The notes beneath the pieces are model-generated. The model worked only from the letters and a program-made list of their open reading frames with translations. It was not told the origin of the DNA and made no database searches. The translations under genes were made by a program, and so were the position numbers. Shown in pieces: positions 1-9,679 of a stretch of 64,000 bases of DNA. This DNA is from Huiozyma naganishii CBS 8797 (taxonomy: Eukaryota > Ascomycota > Saccharomycetes > Saccharomycetales > Saccharomycetaceae), in NCBI RefSeq assembly GCF_000348985.1, contig NC_035922.1, positions 1,067,604-1,131,603 of the forward strand, given 5' to 3'. Position 1 is the first letter of the stretch, and every line of letters starts with the position of its first letter.

Positions 1-167
1 ACGTGAAACTGTATGACCTGCCGGACGGCGTCTACACAGAGGACGAGGTAAGACCCGTCAAAAGTAAATCTAAGAGCAAGTCGAAAAGGAGGGAACTCGA
101 GGCATCCCCAGCAAGAACGGACATTGCGAAAAAGCTCAGACCAGAAACAGCAACATCTACCCTATAG
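1..167 (+). CDS. PAP1: Poly(A) polymerase PAP1, C-terminal tail (partial)
   Basis: An open frame enters from the left edge and ends at a TAG at 165-167, giving about 54 residues. The visible part has a short acidic segment with LPDGVYTEDE, followed by a Lys/Ser/Arg-rich tail. No catalytic residues are inside the window. The call rests on synteny: in S. cerevisiae PAP1 lies immediately left of OSH6 on the same strand, exactly as here, and Pap1 ends in a basic disordered tail. Nuclear poly(A) polymerase adds poly(A) to mRNA 3' ends as part of the cleavage and polyadenylation factor. The sequence alone would not identify it. Confidence 0.65.
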   Translation, partial: VKLYDLPDGVYTEDEVRPVKSKSKSKSKRRELEASPARTDIAKKLRPETATSTL

Positions 168-738
168 AGGTGCATCTCTCTGAGTGAATCTACTTTATAG
201 AAGTGTATTTTCCTGAGTGAATGTTAACCATTGCAGCCATCTCTCTTTGTCTCTCTCTCTTTATTTATGTAATACTCCTTTTTTTGGGGAGGGCAGTAGA
301 GGCTTATTATATACTACATTATAACCTCTGGACGACCACGATATATCAGGAAAAAAGGACGAAAGTTGGGTAAGAGACCTCAGACCTGTGTAACTTCTAC
401 TATAAACACCTCATCCACCCCCCAAACCCTTTTCTTCTGCACCTCTGCACCTCATCAGTGTTCCCTTTACATCTCCCCCTCTCTGAATAATGCAGCAAGA
501 ATTTTTTACGAATAAATACCGAAATCCGTACCTTGAAACGTGTTAGTATCCTTTTGGCAAACACGTCCAGTGGAAATCAGTTAGTTCAATTGTACAGTTA
601 TTCAGTCTTCGCACACTCAGAGTTGAATATTCAGCTCATTTTTGCGTTGCTACTGTTGTCGGTCCACGGTATATCTGTATTTTTGGACTTTCCACTCGTT
701 TCTTCTACACTTTATCGCCCTACAATTGAAAAGACGAA
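168..738. other. Intergenic: PAP1 3' flank and OSH6 promoter
   Basis: About 570 bases without a convincing gene. It contains pyrimidine-rich stretches (CTCT tracts near 243-262 and C/T-rich sequence near 410-480). A small open frame at 533-757 begins with TTG and overlaps the OSH6 start, so it is not taken as a gene. Confidence 0.6.
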
Positions 739-2085
739 ATGTCCGCACAGAAACTAGCTTCTGGTGTAGCGGGCAAGATGTCCTCCTACAATCCAACTTC
801 CGCGGAATCCAAAACGTCCATCCATAGTAAAGTTCCAGAGGAGGATATGGAGGCCGCAAACACTGATGATATTGACGAAAACGATGAGTCCGGCCAGAAT
901 ATCCTTCTGAACATCATTTCGCAGTTGAGACCCGGCTCAGATTTATCAAGAATCACGCTACCCACTTTCATTCTGGAAAAGAAGTCGATGCTGGAGAGAG
1001 TCACTAACCAGTTGCAGTTCCCGTCAATTCTGCTGGATGCACATGCGGAGAAGGACCAGCTGCAACGGTTCATGAAAGTCATTAAATGGTACATGGCAGG
1101 CTGGCATATCGCGCCAAAGGCCGTGAAGAAACCTTTGAACCCAATTTTGGGAGAATACTTCACCGCATATTGGGATCTGCCAAACAAGCAGCAGGCTTTC
1201 TACATCGCTGAGCAGACAAGTCATCACCCTCCGGAATCCGCTTATTTCTACATGATTCCAGAGTCGAACATTAGGGTTGATGGTGTCGTGATACCAAAGT
1301 CCAAGTTCTTGGGTAATTCTTCCGCAGCCATGATGGAGGGGAAGACCGTGCTGACGTTCTTGGATATCATTGATCTAAAGACAAACAAGCCAGAAAAGTA
1401 CACTCTGACGCAGCCAAATATGTATGCAAGGGGTATCCTGTTTGGCAAGATGAGGTTTGAGCTGGGAGACCACATGATTATCAAAAGTTCGCATTACGAG
1501 GCGGACATTGACTTCAAAACAAAAGGTTTCATCTCAGGGACCTACGATGCTATTCACGGCACGGTCAAGGATGACAAGGGCAACGAATGCTACGATATTA
1601 CCGGTAAATGGAACGACGTGATGTACTATAAGGACTTGCGTTCAAAATCTGCAAAGAAGGAGGTTCTGTTCGACACTCATAACGACCACCCCTTAAGGCC
1701 AAAGGTTCGGCCTTTGTCCGAACAAGGCCAATACGAGTCCCGGAAGTTGTGGAAGAAAGTCACAGATGCGCTTGCCGTTCGTGACCACAAAGTCGCTACG
1801 GATGAGAAGTTTCAAATCGAGGATTCTCAGAGACAACTGGCGAAGAAAAGGGTGGAGGACGGCGTTGAGTGGTACCCGAAACTGTTCAGGAAAGTTGGAC
1901 CAGGCCATGACCTCGACTATTATATATATAAGCATGTGCCAACAGGGAATAACTACGAGGACCAGATTAGGAGCATCCTGGAGATCGCGCCAATTATACC
2001 TGGTCAGCAATTCACAGAGAAATTTGCTATCCCTGCCTATGAAAAACACGAAATCCAACAGAAAGAATTGTCAGGTGCAAACTAA
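739..2085 (+). CDS. OSH6: Oxysterol-binding-related lipid transfer protein OSH6
   Basis: 448 residues, the same length I recall for S. cerevisiae Osh6. It is a single ORD domain without PH or ankyrin regions. The lid with LPTFILEKKS lies near residues 74-83, KPLNPILGE near 131-139, and the family signature appears as EQTSHHPP near 159-166 (the usual EQVSHHPP with Thr for Val); the two His are the phosphoinositide-binding pair. Osh6 exchanges phosphatidylserine for PI4P between ER and plasma membrane. Synteny with PAP1 and ECM9 separates OSH6 from its ohnolog OSH7, though QCR10, the OSH7 neighbour in S. cerevisiae, also lies further along this window. Start chosen at the first ATG, which precedes an acidic, disordered N-terminus. 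Confidence 0.92.
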   Translation: MSAQKLASGVAGKMSSYNPTSAESKTSIHSKVPEEDMEAANTDDIDENDESGQNILLNIISQLRPGSDLSRITLPTFILEKKSMLERVTNQLQFPSILLDAHAEKDQLQRFMKVIKWYMAGWHIAPKAVKKPLNPILGEYFTAYWDLPNKQQAFYIAEQTSHHPPESAYFYMIPESNIRVDGVVIPKSKFLGNSSAAMMEGKTVLTFLDIIDLKTNKPEKYTLTQPNMYARGILFGKMRFELGDHMIIKSSHYEADIDFKTKGFISGTYDAIHGTVKDDKGNECYDITGKWNDVMYYKDLRSKSAKKEVLFDTHNDHPLRPKVRPLSEQGQYESRKLWKKVTDALAVRDHKVATDEKFQIEDSQRQLAKKRVEDGVEWYPKLFRKVGPGHDLDYYIYKHVPTGNNYEDQIRSILEIAPIIPGQQFTEKFAIPAYEKHEIQQKELSGAN

Positions 2086-2180
2086 TGTTTCTTTTTGGAA
2101 GCATGGCCAACTTCAGAGAGCTTAAATTATGTAAAACTTCGATATAAAGTATGGGGTTTGAAAGTCGGGCCCAGATTATA

Positions 2181-3284
2181 TTATCTTCGTGCGCCCAATT
2201 TTATAAAGAATGTTTTCTTCATGGCCATGTGCCTTGCCATACTGTATTTCAACAGGTCAACCTCAAGAGCTTTCGGTATCACACTATAGAATCCCCACTG
2301 TAGCTGAATCATGCCGTTTTCTTCCTCAAACCTGTATACATCATTCATCCATGGATGGAAGAGAGTGTGGGGCAAGGAAAACACCTGGACAATGCTTAGC
2401 AAAAACAAATACGCAGGCCATTCACTTATCGTAAACGTATCTATAAACTTGACTATCTCGTTTTGAAGCTTCAAGATTTCAACGGGTAGCCAGACGATTT
2501 CAGGAGTGCCTTCTACTCTTCCCTTATTCAAGGTCTCGTAATCCTTTATTGCAAATATGTTCTTCGTTTGCTGTTGACAAGCCATATATGTTAATGCATG
2601 CCAACACGAGCTGTCCCTCGTATTCTGGAACGCAAAACGTTTCGTCTCATGGAACAACTTTTCTTTGACTGTGAAGTCTGTCAAATTGTCAAATATCCAC
2701 CGACATGTATTCCAACAGTAGTAATTGGAGAAGTGTTTAGACCCGGACCTCATAAATATATCAGTGTCCCATAGGTCAAGTGGTAAGCGATACCGATTCC
2801 AAAGGGCGAAAAGCTGTCTGTACCAACACCAAAGTGAAGACGACTTGTTAATTTTATTGTTTGTGCAAGTTAATAGTCTACTGACCACTGCTATTTCCCT
2901 CCGCAAAAACTTGAGGTCCTCCTCGCTTGAGGTTAAACAACGGAAAAACGCACCCTTGTGAAGATTCAGATTCATTTTGTTTTCCGCGGTCGTCATCAAC
3001 AACCCAATCGTCATCTGGTATAGAAGAAATTGATCTACGGTACCATTGCTGTTAGTATTTGAATGTAGTATTTTATCGTTAATATAGTCGTGTGCTTCTC
3101 TGAATATCATTAACCAGGTGCTCTTAAAACAGATTATTTCATGGCAGTTCGGTTCATTTATGGTTAAAAAGAGATCATGCTTCGGTAAATCAGGCCGATT
3201 AGGTACAAAAGAAAGGGTGTATTGCTCTTCCAACGGTTCTTGGACCAGTACCTTGTATAAAGACTGGCATGTTTGACCCTCCAT
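2181..3284 (-). CDS. ECM9: ECM9-like protein with prenyltransferase-alpha-type repeats
   Basis: The frame is open from 3314 but begins there with TTG; the first in-frame ATG is at 3284, giving 367 residues against about 377 for S. cerevisiae Ecm9. Trp/Tyr-rich helical repeats such as LWCWYRQLFALWNRY and YYCWNTCRWIF resemble the tetratricopeptide-like repeats of protein prenyltransferase alpha subunits. Position between OSH6 and the YKR005C-like gene matches S. cerevisiae. The true 5' end is uncertain: coding-like sequence continues upstream to about 3335, and I recall an intron at the 5' end of the S. cerevisiae gene, but I see no consensus 5' splice site here. Molecular function is unknown; the S. 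cerevisiae name comes from a cell-wall (extracellular mutant) screen. Confidence 0.78.
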   Translation of the reverse strand: MEGQTCQSLYKVLVQEPLEEQYTLSFVPNRPDLPKHDLFLTINEPNCHEIICFKSTWLMIFREAHDYINDKILHSNTNSNGTVDQFLLYQMTIGLLMTTAENKMNLNLHKGAFFRCLTSSEEDLKFLRREIAVVSRLLTCTNNKINKSSSLWCWYRQLFALWNRYRLPLDLWDTDIFMRSGSKHFSNYYCWNTCRWIFDNLTDFTVKEKLFHETKRFAFQNTRDSSCWHALTYMACQQQTKNIFAIKDYETLNKGRVEGTPEIVWLPVEILKLQNEIVKFIDTFTISEWPAYLFLLSIVQVFSLPHTLFHPWMNDVYRFEEENGMIQLQWGFYSVIPKALEVDLLKYSMARHMAMKKTFFIKLGARR

Positions 3285-3482
3285 TTGGTGAATGATGCAC
3301 ACAAGTACCTTCAAACAGCATGTTTGAGAGAATCTTCCTGAAATATATATATATATCTATAATATATATCAGTATAAGAAATTTTAAGCCCTACCTATTA
3401 TTTTTTCTTTCTCAGTTAAAAACTATTACTAAGAGTCGTCTATTCGACATAGATAGCAATATTTGAATGTTAAAAGGTGCTC

Positions 3483-5027
3483 TCAGTCGACCCCCAATTC
3501 TATAATTTCCTTGGCAAAGGACTTTCTTTCACTGGGGACAAACTTGGAGATTGTTTCGCATTCTATTTCCGTCAACGCAATGTCGTCCTCCAAAAGCTGG
3601 TTCGTGGGGAGTTCCTCAAATGTCTGGCCATTTCTCCACCTTGACAGAACAACGATGGACCAGACCACCATAAAAAGTACACTGTATAGCATTGGTTTAT
3701 CATTGCTTAGTTTTGCAGCTGCGTTTGTATTTTCTTTCGGCCCCTGGTATTGCATATACGGTGTTATAGTTGACTGCGGCACTTTTGTCACTGATATTGG
3801 CAGTATGCTGCATGGAGAATCTGTTGTTCTCGTCATGTTACTTAGTTCTCTTTTATCTAGATGAGAACCGCCATTATCGTCAGTTTTCATGATACCGAAA
3901 TTCGCAATCCCTGGTACAGTTATTGTTGTAGTGCGGAACACAAAATGAGGAAAAAACCTTCTCCTTGTCGTTGTGGTTGTAGTGGTAACGATGTTTGACT
4001 TCAATTTCCATTTTGTCGTTGTAGCGGTTGAAGTTGTAGTCTTTTTCACTTTTTTGTAGACTGTGTCAAACTCAGTTTCTGTCTCCGTCTCTACCTCTGT
4101 TTCTGTTACTTCGCCAACAAGAACAGTCTTGGTGTATTCATCAAATTCGGTCTCCGTGACCGTGTCCACGTCATGTTTGTACCTTGTCCTAGTGCTGACT
4201 TTGAAGTCTGTGTCGGTTACTGTGATCGTGTCATATTTGTATTTCGTAGTAGTCTTGAAATGTATAATATGGTCCGTCTCGTACTCTGTCCGGTACTTTG
4301 TTTTCCAAACAAGGTCAGTTTCTGTTTCCGTCTCCGTATCAAACTCTGTTTTGTATTCAGTCTCAACATCAGTTGTAGTTGCAGTAACCGTCTGTGTCTC
4401 GATTTCATAGTGAGTTATGGGTTCCTTCTTTCTACAGCGTTCCTTTGGTTGCAAAGCTAGGTCGTTTCCATTGCCATCAAGGACCGTTTTTGCCCCACAT
4501 GCTTGCACAAATCCTCCATCTTTTTCAATTTCCTTACTTACCTTCAAAACGGCTTTGAAGAATTCAGTCCTTTCCGAGGGCAATAAACCCCTCCGTATAA
4601 GACCAGCATCTCTATCTTTGAGCGAAATCAAAATTTTGCCATTGGCAGGGAATGCTTTTTCCCTGTCAGTAAATAGTACACCCTTTTTACATGCTTGCTC
4701 CAAACACACGTTTTGTAATGTATTTGATGCACACTCGATGCACTCAGAATAATCCCCGGGACCAAATTTGGTGGTATTGACGCGAACACAACCCGAGCAT
4801 CGTTTATCCTGCTTTTCAAAATTGCTCTCCAAACACTGGAGCATTGTAATCGTAGTTTCTTGACTGTTCAAACTAGCCCATTTTTGTCATATCCTCCTGT
4901 ATTCTTTGAAGTTCCGAGTATTCCGAACATAATTTGGTAAAATCTGTACCGCTGACCACTCTCAAAGACCCCAATTGAACCAAAAAAATAGCTTTAGCAG
5001 TCTCCAATTATTAAGTTTTGGCCACAT
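3483..5027 (-). CDS. YKR005C-like Thr/Glu-rich membrane protein, 5' end broken by two frameshifts
   Basis: The intact frame covers 3483-4844 (ATG at 4844) and lacks a signal peptide. Upstream, an ATG at 5027 opens a hydrophobic signal-like segment (WRLLKLFF), and a second frame between about 4985 and 4885 continues with protein-like sequence. The three segments join in register if the T7 run at 4982-4988 gains one base and the A5 run at 4881-4885 loses one, giving about 514 residues against about 525 recalled for S. cerevisiae YKR005C. Seen domains: a Cys-containing N-terminal region, a long Thr/Glu-rich repeat tract (TETETE motifs, about 200 residues), one hydrophobic membrane segment near the C-terminus (MLYSVLFMVVWSIVVL) and an acidic cytoplasmic tail. 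It looks like a type I surface protein. Function is unknown in any yeast I know. Synteny with ECM9 and MRPL13 supports the assignment. Confidence 0.72.
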
Positions 5028-5287
5028 CCTGGGAACAATGTTGAATGGTCTGTTTGATGGAGCCTAAAGGTGATGAGAGTCTCTTCCTTTGCCGCTAAAG
5101 TGTGCCTTTTCACTTAATTGACACAAAACTAAAAAATCAAAAAAGACGTCAGAGTCGTTAGAGGACAGTCATAAGGAACTTTGGTATGTACATGTAATTA
5201 GTTAGCGGCACTGCGCCTATCTATGAATAAGAGCTATTGAGTTGAGACTGGGGAATCAGTGGTGTGACGTTTATGAGGCGGAAAACA

Positions 5288-6040
5288 TCACGATCTCCGG
5301 GCCCTTTCGAGAGCCTCCTCTGTTGCGGCCCGTTCCATCGCCTTTACCTCACGTAGAATTTTACTGAACTTACTCATCTGCTGTCCAACAGTCTTCTCTT
5401 GGTTTACGTGGATGTTTGGTGCCTTGTAGGTATCTGCTTTGATTTCGATGGCGTTCGGTTCCTTTTCGTTGAATTTGGCTAATTTCCCGGAGAGAATAGC
5501 CTCCATATAGTACTCCTTGAACTGCGAAGGTGTGCTTAAAACAGTCAAGTAATAATCTGATATCGGATGACCGGTCTTACATTGCAAGGTCTTCACAAAT
5601 CTAAATTTTGTCGCCAAGTCAGAAAATGCAGACTGGAATGCGGCGTTTGTCACGGCGTCAATTTTTGCACCCCCAACACCGATTACAGAACTGTTGTATG
5701 CGTCCAGCAACACTGTATCTAGTTCATTTTCCTTGGTAACCTTCTTTGCGGATAACCAGTGGTTGTAAGGAATCTCTTTGAGTGGTGGGACTTTGCGAAC
5801 TCGTTTCCCGATGAAATTTTCCCGGGTCAGATCCAGTTTAGCAATCTGTGCTTCGCCCTTAATAGCTTTCCCGGACTCTATATCGCTCATAACTTCCTGT
5901 GTGCTTCTTACTGGCTCTTTAGCCAATGCCTTCTCTTTCTTCGCCCGCCTGAACCAGGACATAAAGTCCTGTCTGGTAGCCGAGCTGCCAAACCAGCGCA
6001 CTCGGGCAGTGTTCCCACTCACACTACCGTACTTCAGCAT
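5288..6040 (-). CDS. MRPL13: Mitochondrial large-subunit ribosomal protein MRPL13 (mL50)
   Basis: 250 residues from a clear ATG, close to about 264 in S. cerevisiae. The N-terminus (basic, Ser/Ala-rich, no acidic residues for about 25 residues) looks like a mitochondrial presequence and is followed by DFMSWFRRAKKEK. The rest is soluble and basic, with a charged C-terminal helix (EVKAMERAATEEALERARR). It is a component of the mitochondrial 54S ribosomal subunit. Position between the YKR005C-like gene and MEH1, divergent from MEH1, is the S. cerevisiae order. The 220-base divergent gap to MEH1 presumably holds both promoters. Confidence 0.88.
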   Translation of the reverse strand: MLKYGSVSGNTARVRWFGSSATRQDFMSWFRRAKKEKALAKEPVRSTQEVMSDIESGKAIKGEAQIAKLDLTRENFIGKRVRKVPPLKEIPYNHWLSAKKVTKENELDTVLLDAYNSSVIGVGGAKIDAVTNAAFQSAFSDLATKFRFVKTLQCKTGHPISDYYLTVLSTPSQFKEYYMEAILSGKLAKFNEKEPNAIEIKADTYKAPNIHVNQEKTVGQQMSKFSKILREVKAMERAATEEALERARRS

Positions 6041-6261
6041 CGCAGTAACCGTTTATCTTTGTCGAGATGAAGGTGCAGCACCGTGACCTGCTCAGATACA
6101 GTGACTCCTCTGCAACTGAACGCACTGTTTTCGATATTTTGTAAATACCTCTAAATTTAACGATAATCGCAAACTGATGTTGCTATCGGAGAGCACAAAA
6201 CATCTTGAGTCCTAATTCACAGCTGAGGGCAGAAACGCATTGTGATAGACCGTAGCAAGAG

Positions 6262-6846
6262 ATGGGAGCAGTGCTGAGTTGTTGCTTTAAGAATAGGACC
6301 GGTTCCCCGGACGAGGAGGCTTTGTTAAGGGGCGGTCAGAACGGTTACGGTGCTGCAGGTAGCACTGGTCCTCAAGACGGGTACGATTCAGTGCAAGACC
6401 AGCTGAGAGAGCAGGAGCTCCAGATGAGACAGAGAGATAACGAGCTGAAGGACATTGTTGCGCAGACAAACGACAAGCTGATCGACATCTCGATGGTGAG
6501 CAACAGCGGGATTGTAGTACAAAGCGGCGATTTGGATCAAGCGGAAGGCTCAGATTCGCTGAGAGGTGGCCAAAATAGTAACCAGAACAGTATACAGGAC
6601 ACTACCGATCGCAGTGGATTGGAAGAACCGCAGGACGCAAGTTCAGCTGCCGGAAATGGACCGTTTGCTAACCCAAGCAGCGCGGGCGACAAAGACTCAC
6701 AAGACCCCAAATTCACCGCATTGGATCCATCCACAATCACAAAGGAAACCAGGGGGCACCTGGAACAACTGTACGACACGATGATGGCAGAACTGGAACA
6801 ACAATTGCAAGTCCAAGTGCCGGGGGAGCTGACCATGGCATTCTGA
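6262..6846 (+). CDS. MEH1: EGO complex subunit MEH1/EGO1
   Basis: 194 residues (184 in S. cerevisiae). It begins MGAVLSCC, a textbook N-myristoylation site (Gly2) followed by palmitoylatable Cys7 and Cys8, which anchors the protein to the vacuole membrane. A charged region leads to the conserved helix with DIVAQTNDKLIDISMV and NSGIVVQ, the part that wraps the Gtr1-Gtr2 GTPases in the EGO complex. A low-complexity Ser/Gly/Gln linker and a short conserved C-terminal helix follow. The EGO complex passes amino-acid sufficiency to TORC1. Synteny with MRPL13 and RSC4 agrees. Confidence 0.93.
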   Translation: MGAVLSCCFKNRTGSPDEEALLRGGQNGYGAAGSTGPQDGYDSVQDQLREQELQMRQRDNELKDIVAQTNDKLIDISMVSNSGIVVQSGDLDQAEGSDSLRGGQNSNQNSIQDTTDRSGLEEPQDASSAAGNGPFANPSSAGDKDSQDPKFTALDPSTITKETRGHLEQLYDTMMAELEQQLQVQVPGELTMAF

Positions 6847-7015
6847 TATTTGAGATGGATATTGTAACTTTGTACGGAAAACTCGAAAAAGAAATAAAAA
6901 CACGTCAAAGGAAGCGAAGAAGGATGCAACTTCTGAGGGAGAAAACTCTTGGTCAGAACGTAGAGGGACCCCACACAGCGAACGGGTACGATTCGCGACG
7001 CATTGAGGTTACGCT

Positions 7016-8875
7016 ATGCCGCACACATATATGGACGATGAAAACTCCGCGAACGCCGGCGAACAGGCCCGGTACATGGCCGGTAAAAATCCAAGACATT
7101 ATAACTTCCCCCCAGTGATATACAATGAGGCGTTGAGGCCCAAATCGGAACTTTACAGGGATCCAGACTGGTCGATTCCTAAGTTTGATCTTTTCGTTAC
7201 GTATACTTTGGAAAATTTGATGGATAAGTATAGGGTTCTGTTCAAAGACTTTTTTAAGCTACCAAGCAGGAAATTCCACCCGCAGTACTACTACAAGATT
7301 GAACAGCCAATATCATTGAAGGAGATTATGTCAAGGGATTACGAGTATGCAGGTGGGTCGAGGATCTTTCTTTTGGATATTGAACTTTTGGCAAAGAATT
7401 GTCACGCGTACAACGAGGATGACAGCTTGATAGTGAAAAATGCTTATCAGATGGTCAATTACATCAAATATGAGATGCTAAGAGCCAAAAATATAAGTAA
7501 AGATTATATGATATCAGGCAAAATCAAAACGAAGCTTCAAGAAGTGTGGCAAAGAATTGCAGACGCTAGGGAGCCGGAGATATTGAAAGTGTTGAAGTAC
7601 AATGAAACAGATGGCCGTGACTATAAACTAAGTGAACCATTTATGGATCGGGTTGATGAGGAAGAACTAGCTGAGTACTATGAGGTTATTCACAGACCGA
7701 TGGCATTGAATGTTGTAAAGAAAAACCTGGATGAGGGGAAATATTCCACTCTTTACGACTTCATTTTGGATCTGTACTTAACTTTTGACAACGCAATGAT
7801 CTTTAACGATAAGGGGACTCCGATTTACGAAAGTGCTTTACTTCTATGGGAATTCACGCAAGTCCTGATCAACGATAAACTCTTCCCAGAATTAAAGGAA
7901 GCTCAGGAACGCGGTGAGTTGGATCTAGAATACAACAAGTTTGAATTCAGTAGGAATGCGCGTAAGCGTGCATTAGCTATAGATGCAGATGTCCCAGGGG
8001 AAGAGCATCCATCGGATACGGAACCTGCTCATAAAGGTGCGATAACAGCAAATGATGATGATGAAGATGATGATGATGATGATGACGATGAAACGAAACA
8101 TGAGCCAATAGCAACTGCGACTTCCGAAGAAACGAAGGACGGTGACAATGTCAAAGTCGACGAAGAAGAAGAAGTTCAGGAACGAGACGATGAGGAGGCT
8201 AAACTAAGTAATGTTGAAGGTCTAGGCAATGGTTACACGAGAACTTTGCTTCCAGACGATTATCTGTTGCCGTCAAACAGTAAGCTGAGAAATCCTAATT
8301 CCAACAAAAGGATAAAACTAAATGTAATGGCAACGGAAACGCCTAGACCGGATTTGCCAATTTTCAATATCGTCAAATCCTTAAAGAGGGAACCTACTTC
8401 TGATAGTTACTCCACCGAGAAAAAGGTATTCAAAGTCATTGGCGAGATCTCTGTATACACTGCTAGTAGCATGTATCAGCAGGCGATGAATCCGCTTCCG
8501 GGCTCAAGGCCACCATGTGTACAGGATTGGGCACAGTACGATTTCAATATGAAAGGCTTGAACCAAACTGAAAATACTTACTCCTTTGCAGTGCAACCAA
8601 TGCAGACATTTTTAACGGTTGTGACCAAACTGAATGATGTTGTGACAAAGAGTAATCTAACGGTAAACAACGAAAATATTCCCTCGGCGAAGAGTCAATT
8701 ACCTATATCATCATCTTTAATGGACAACTCACAAAATCCAAACGGTACCTCCGGTAACAACACTGACAAATATGAAATCATCTTGAATGAAGGAATTAAC
8801 CATATCAAATTTGATTGCCAACACACTACTCATGGTGGAGAATCTGTGAATATCTGGGTCAACGTGTTACCGTGA
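7016..8875 (+). CDS. RSC4: RSC chromatin-remodelling complex subunit RSC4 (tandem bromodomains)
   Basis: 619 residues (about 625 in S. cerevisiae). Two bromodomains are visible: the first near residues 55-155 with the acetyl-lysine Asn in KNCHAYNEDD, the second near 185-290 with HRPMALNVVKKNL and FDNAMIFND. An acidic tract rich in Asp/Glu (encoded around 8055-8210) separates them from a conserved beta-rich C-terminal domain ending in WVNVLP. A lysine near residue 24 (AGKNPRHYN) may correspond to Lys25 of S. cerevisiae Rsc4, which Gcn5 acetylates so that it binds the first bromodomain; that equivalence is inference. RSC repositions nucleosomes at promoters. The gene ends the syntenic block before the accessory island. 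Confidence 0.93.
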   Translation: MPHTYMDDENSANAGEQARYMAGKNPRHYNFPPVIYNEALRPKSELYRDPDWSIPKFDLFVTYTLENLMDKYRVLFKDFFKLPSRKFHPQYYYKIEQPISLKEIMSRDYEYAGGSRIFLLDIELLAKNCHAYNEDDSLIVKNAYQMVNYIKYEMLRAKNISKDYMISGKIKTKLQEVWQRIADAREPEILKVLKYNETDGRDYKLSEPFMDRVDEEELAEYYEVIHRPMALNVVKKNLDEGKYSTLYDFILDLYLTFDNAMIFNDKGTPIYESALLLWEFTQVLINDKLFPELKEAQERGELDLEYNKFEFSRNARKRALAIDADVPGEEHPSDTEPAHKGAITANDDDEDDDDDDDDETKHEPIATATSEETKDGDNVKVDEEEEVQERDDEEAKLSNVEGLGNGYTRTLLPDDYLLPSNSKLRNPNSNKRIKLNVMATETPRPDLPIFNIVKSLKREPTSDSYSTEKKVFKVIGEISVYTASSMYQQAMNPLPGSRPPCVQDWAQYDFNMKGLNQTENTYSFAVQPMQTFLTVVTKLNDVVTKSNLTVNNENIPSAKSQLPISSSLMDNSQNPNGTSGNNTDKYEIILNEGINHIKFDCQHTTHGGESVNIWVNVLP

Positions 8876-9191
8876 ATGCTTGAAAAAGAGATAGATTCAG
8901 TATAACAATAACTATTCGTAGTATATTTATATAGGAGCAAGTGGTAGTTTGTAATTTTTTAATAGATAAATAGGAAATGATAATTGAACAACCAAGCAGG
9001 CACTTGTTGAAAAGTGAAAAATTTCGAACTGAAGGCCACAGTTTTAAGACACAAGTTCCAAAGTAATCAAAGGATCAAAAAGTATTTGAAAGCGGTTTTT
9101 GAGTACTAAAAAGATAACTCAGCTTGCCCGGAACGCTACTCATCAGTGTAGCGTTACACATAATAAACTGAAATTCAAAAAGAAAAATAAG
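8876..9191. other. RSC4 3' flank
   Basis: About 315 AT-rich bases between the RSC4 stop and the tRNA-Asn gene. No coding potential seen; it should contain the RSC4 3' end and, next to the tRNA, its T-rich terminator on the minus strand (T run after the 3' end, 9180-9191 read in reverse). Confidence 0.5.
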
Positions 9192-9265
9192 CGACCTCGG
9201 TGAGGATTGAACTCACGATCTTGCGATTAACAGTCGCACGCCTTAACCAGCTTGGCCACGAAGTC
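9192..9265 (-). tRNA. tRNA-Asn (GUU anticodon)
   Basis: Reads on the minus strand as a complete 74-base tRNA. The acceptor stem GACTTCG pairs with CGAGGTC (one G-T pair), with discriminator G. The anticodon loop is CTGTTAA with anticodon GTT, and the T-arm has TTCAATC. The sequence is nearly identical to yeast tRNA-Asn as I recall it. No intron. It marks the left edge of the accessory island, as expected for DNA near a target of Ty3-type integration. Confidence 0.95.
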
Positions 9266-9679
9266 TAACAATTTATACTTTTTTGAAAAAATGTTGTTTT
9301 TCTTATTTTTGTTATATTAAATTTGTGTACAAAAGAGCGATGTGTCTATATACATATGTATATATATATATATATATTTATTTTGTGTATAAAATCCTTC
9401 ACTAATAGTTTTATTCCAGAGTTTCACTACATACTCCAAAGTCTTTTTTGTAACTAAGGCGTTTTTTTGCTGAGTACACTGAATGCTGGCCATCTTCACT
9501 AGGCAAAGTAGAATTTTAGGTTCCATGTGAACGAATACACTATAATGAAGTAGGTACTATTTGAACTTTTTTCTTTATCTGCAAACTAAACTTAATCTGT
9601 TAATTAAAGGTAAATCAATGTCTTTAGAGTTATATTTATACAATGACTAAAAGGTTCCAAAGTCTTAGAGCTCGATAAT
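9266..9679. other. AT-rich flank of tRNA-Asn with TA repeat
   Basis: About 410 bases upstream of the tRNA-Asn 5' end. It contains a TA dinucleotide run at about 9355-9377. One minus-strand open frame (9317-9526, 69 codons) has no recognisable domain and a low-complexity end, so it is not called. Confidence 0.5.

Noticed and set aside
1..600. Point centromere near the left edge
   Set aside because: PAP1-OSH6 lies close to the centromere in S. cerevisiae, but no CDEI-AT-rich-CDEIII arrangement is visible in the window.
4063..4410. Ser/Val-rich open frame antisense to the YKR005C-like repeat
   Set aside because: It is the reverse reading of the Thr/Glu repeat DNA and has the simple composition expected from that.
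8040..8095. GAT repeat as a microsatellite or regulatory element
   Set aside because: It encodes the acidic Asp run of RSC4, a conserved feature of the protein.
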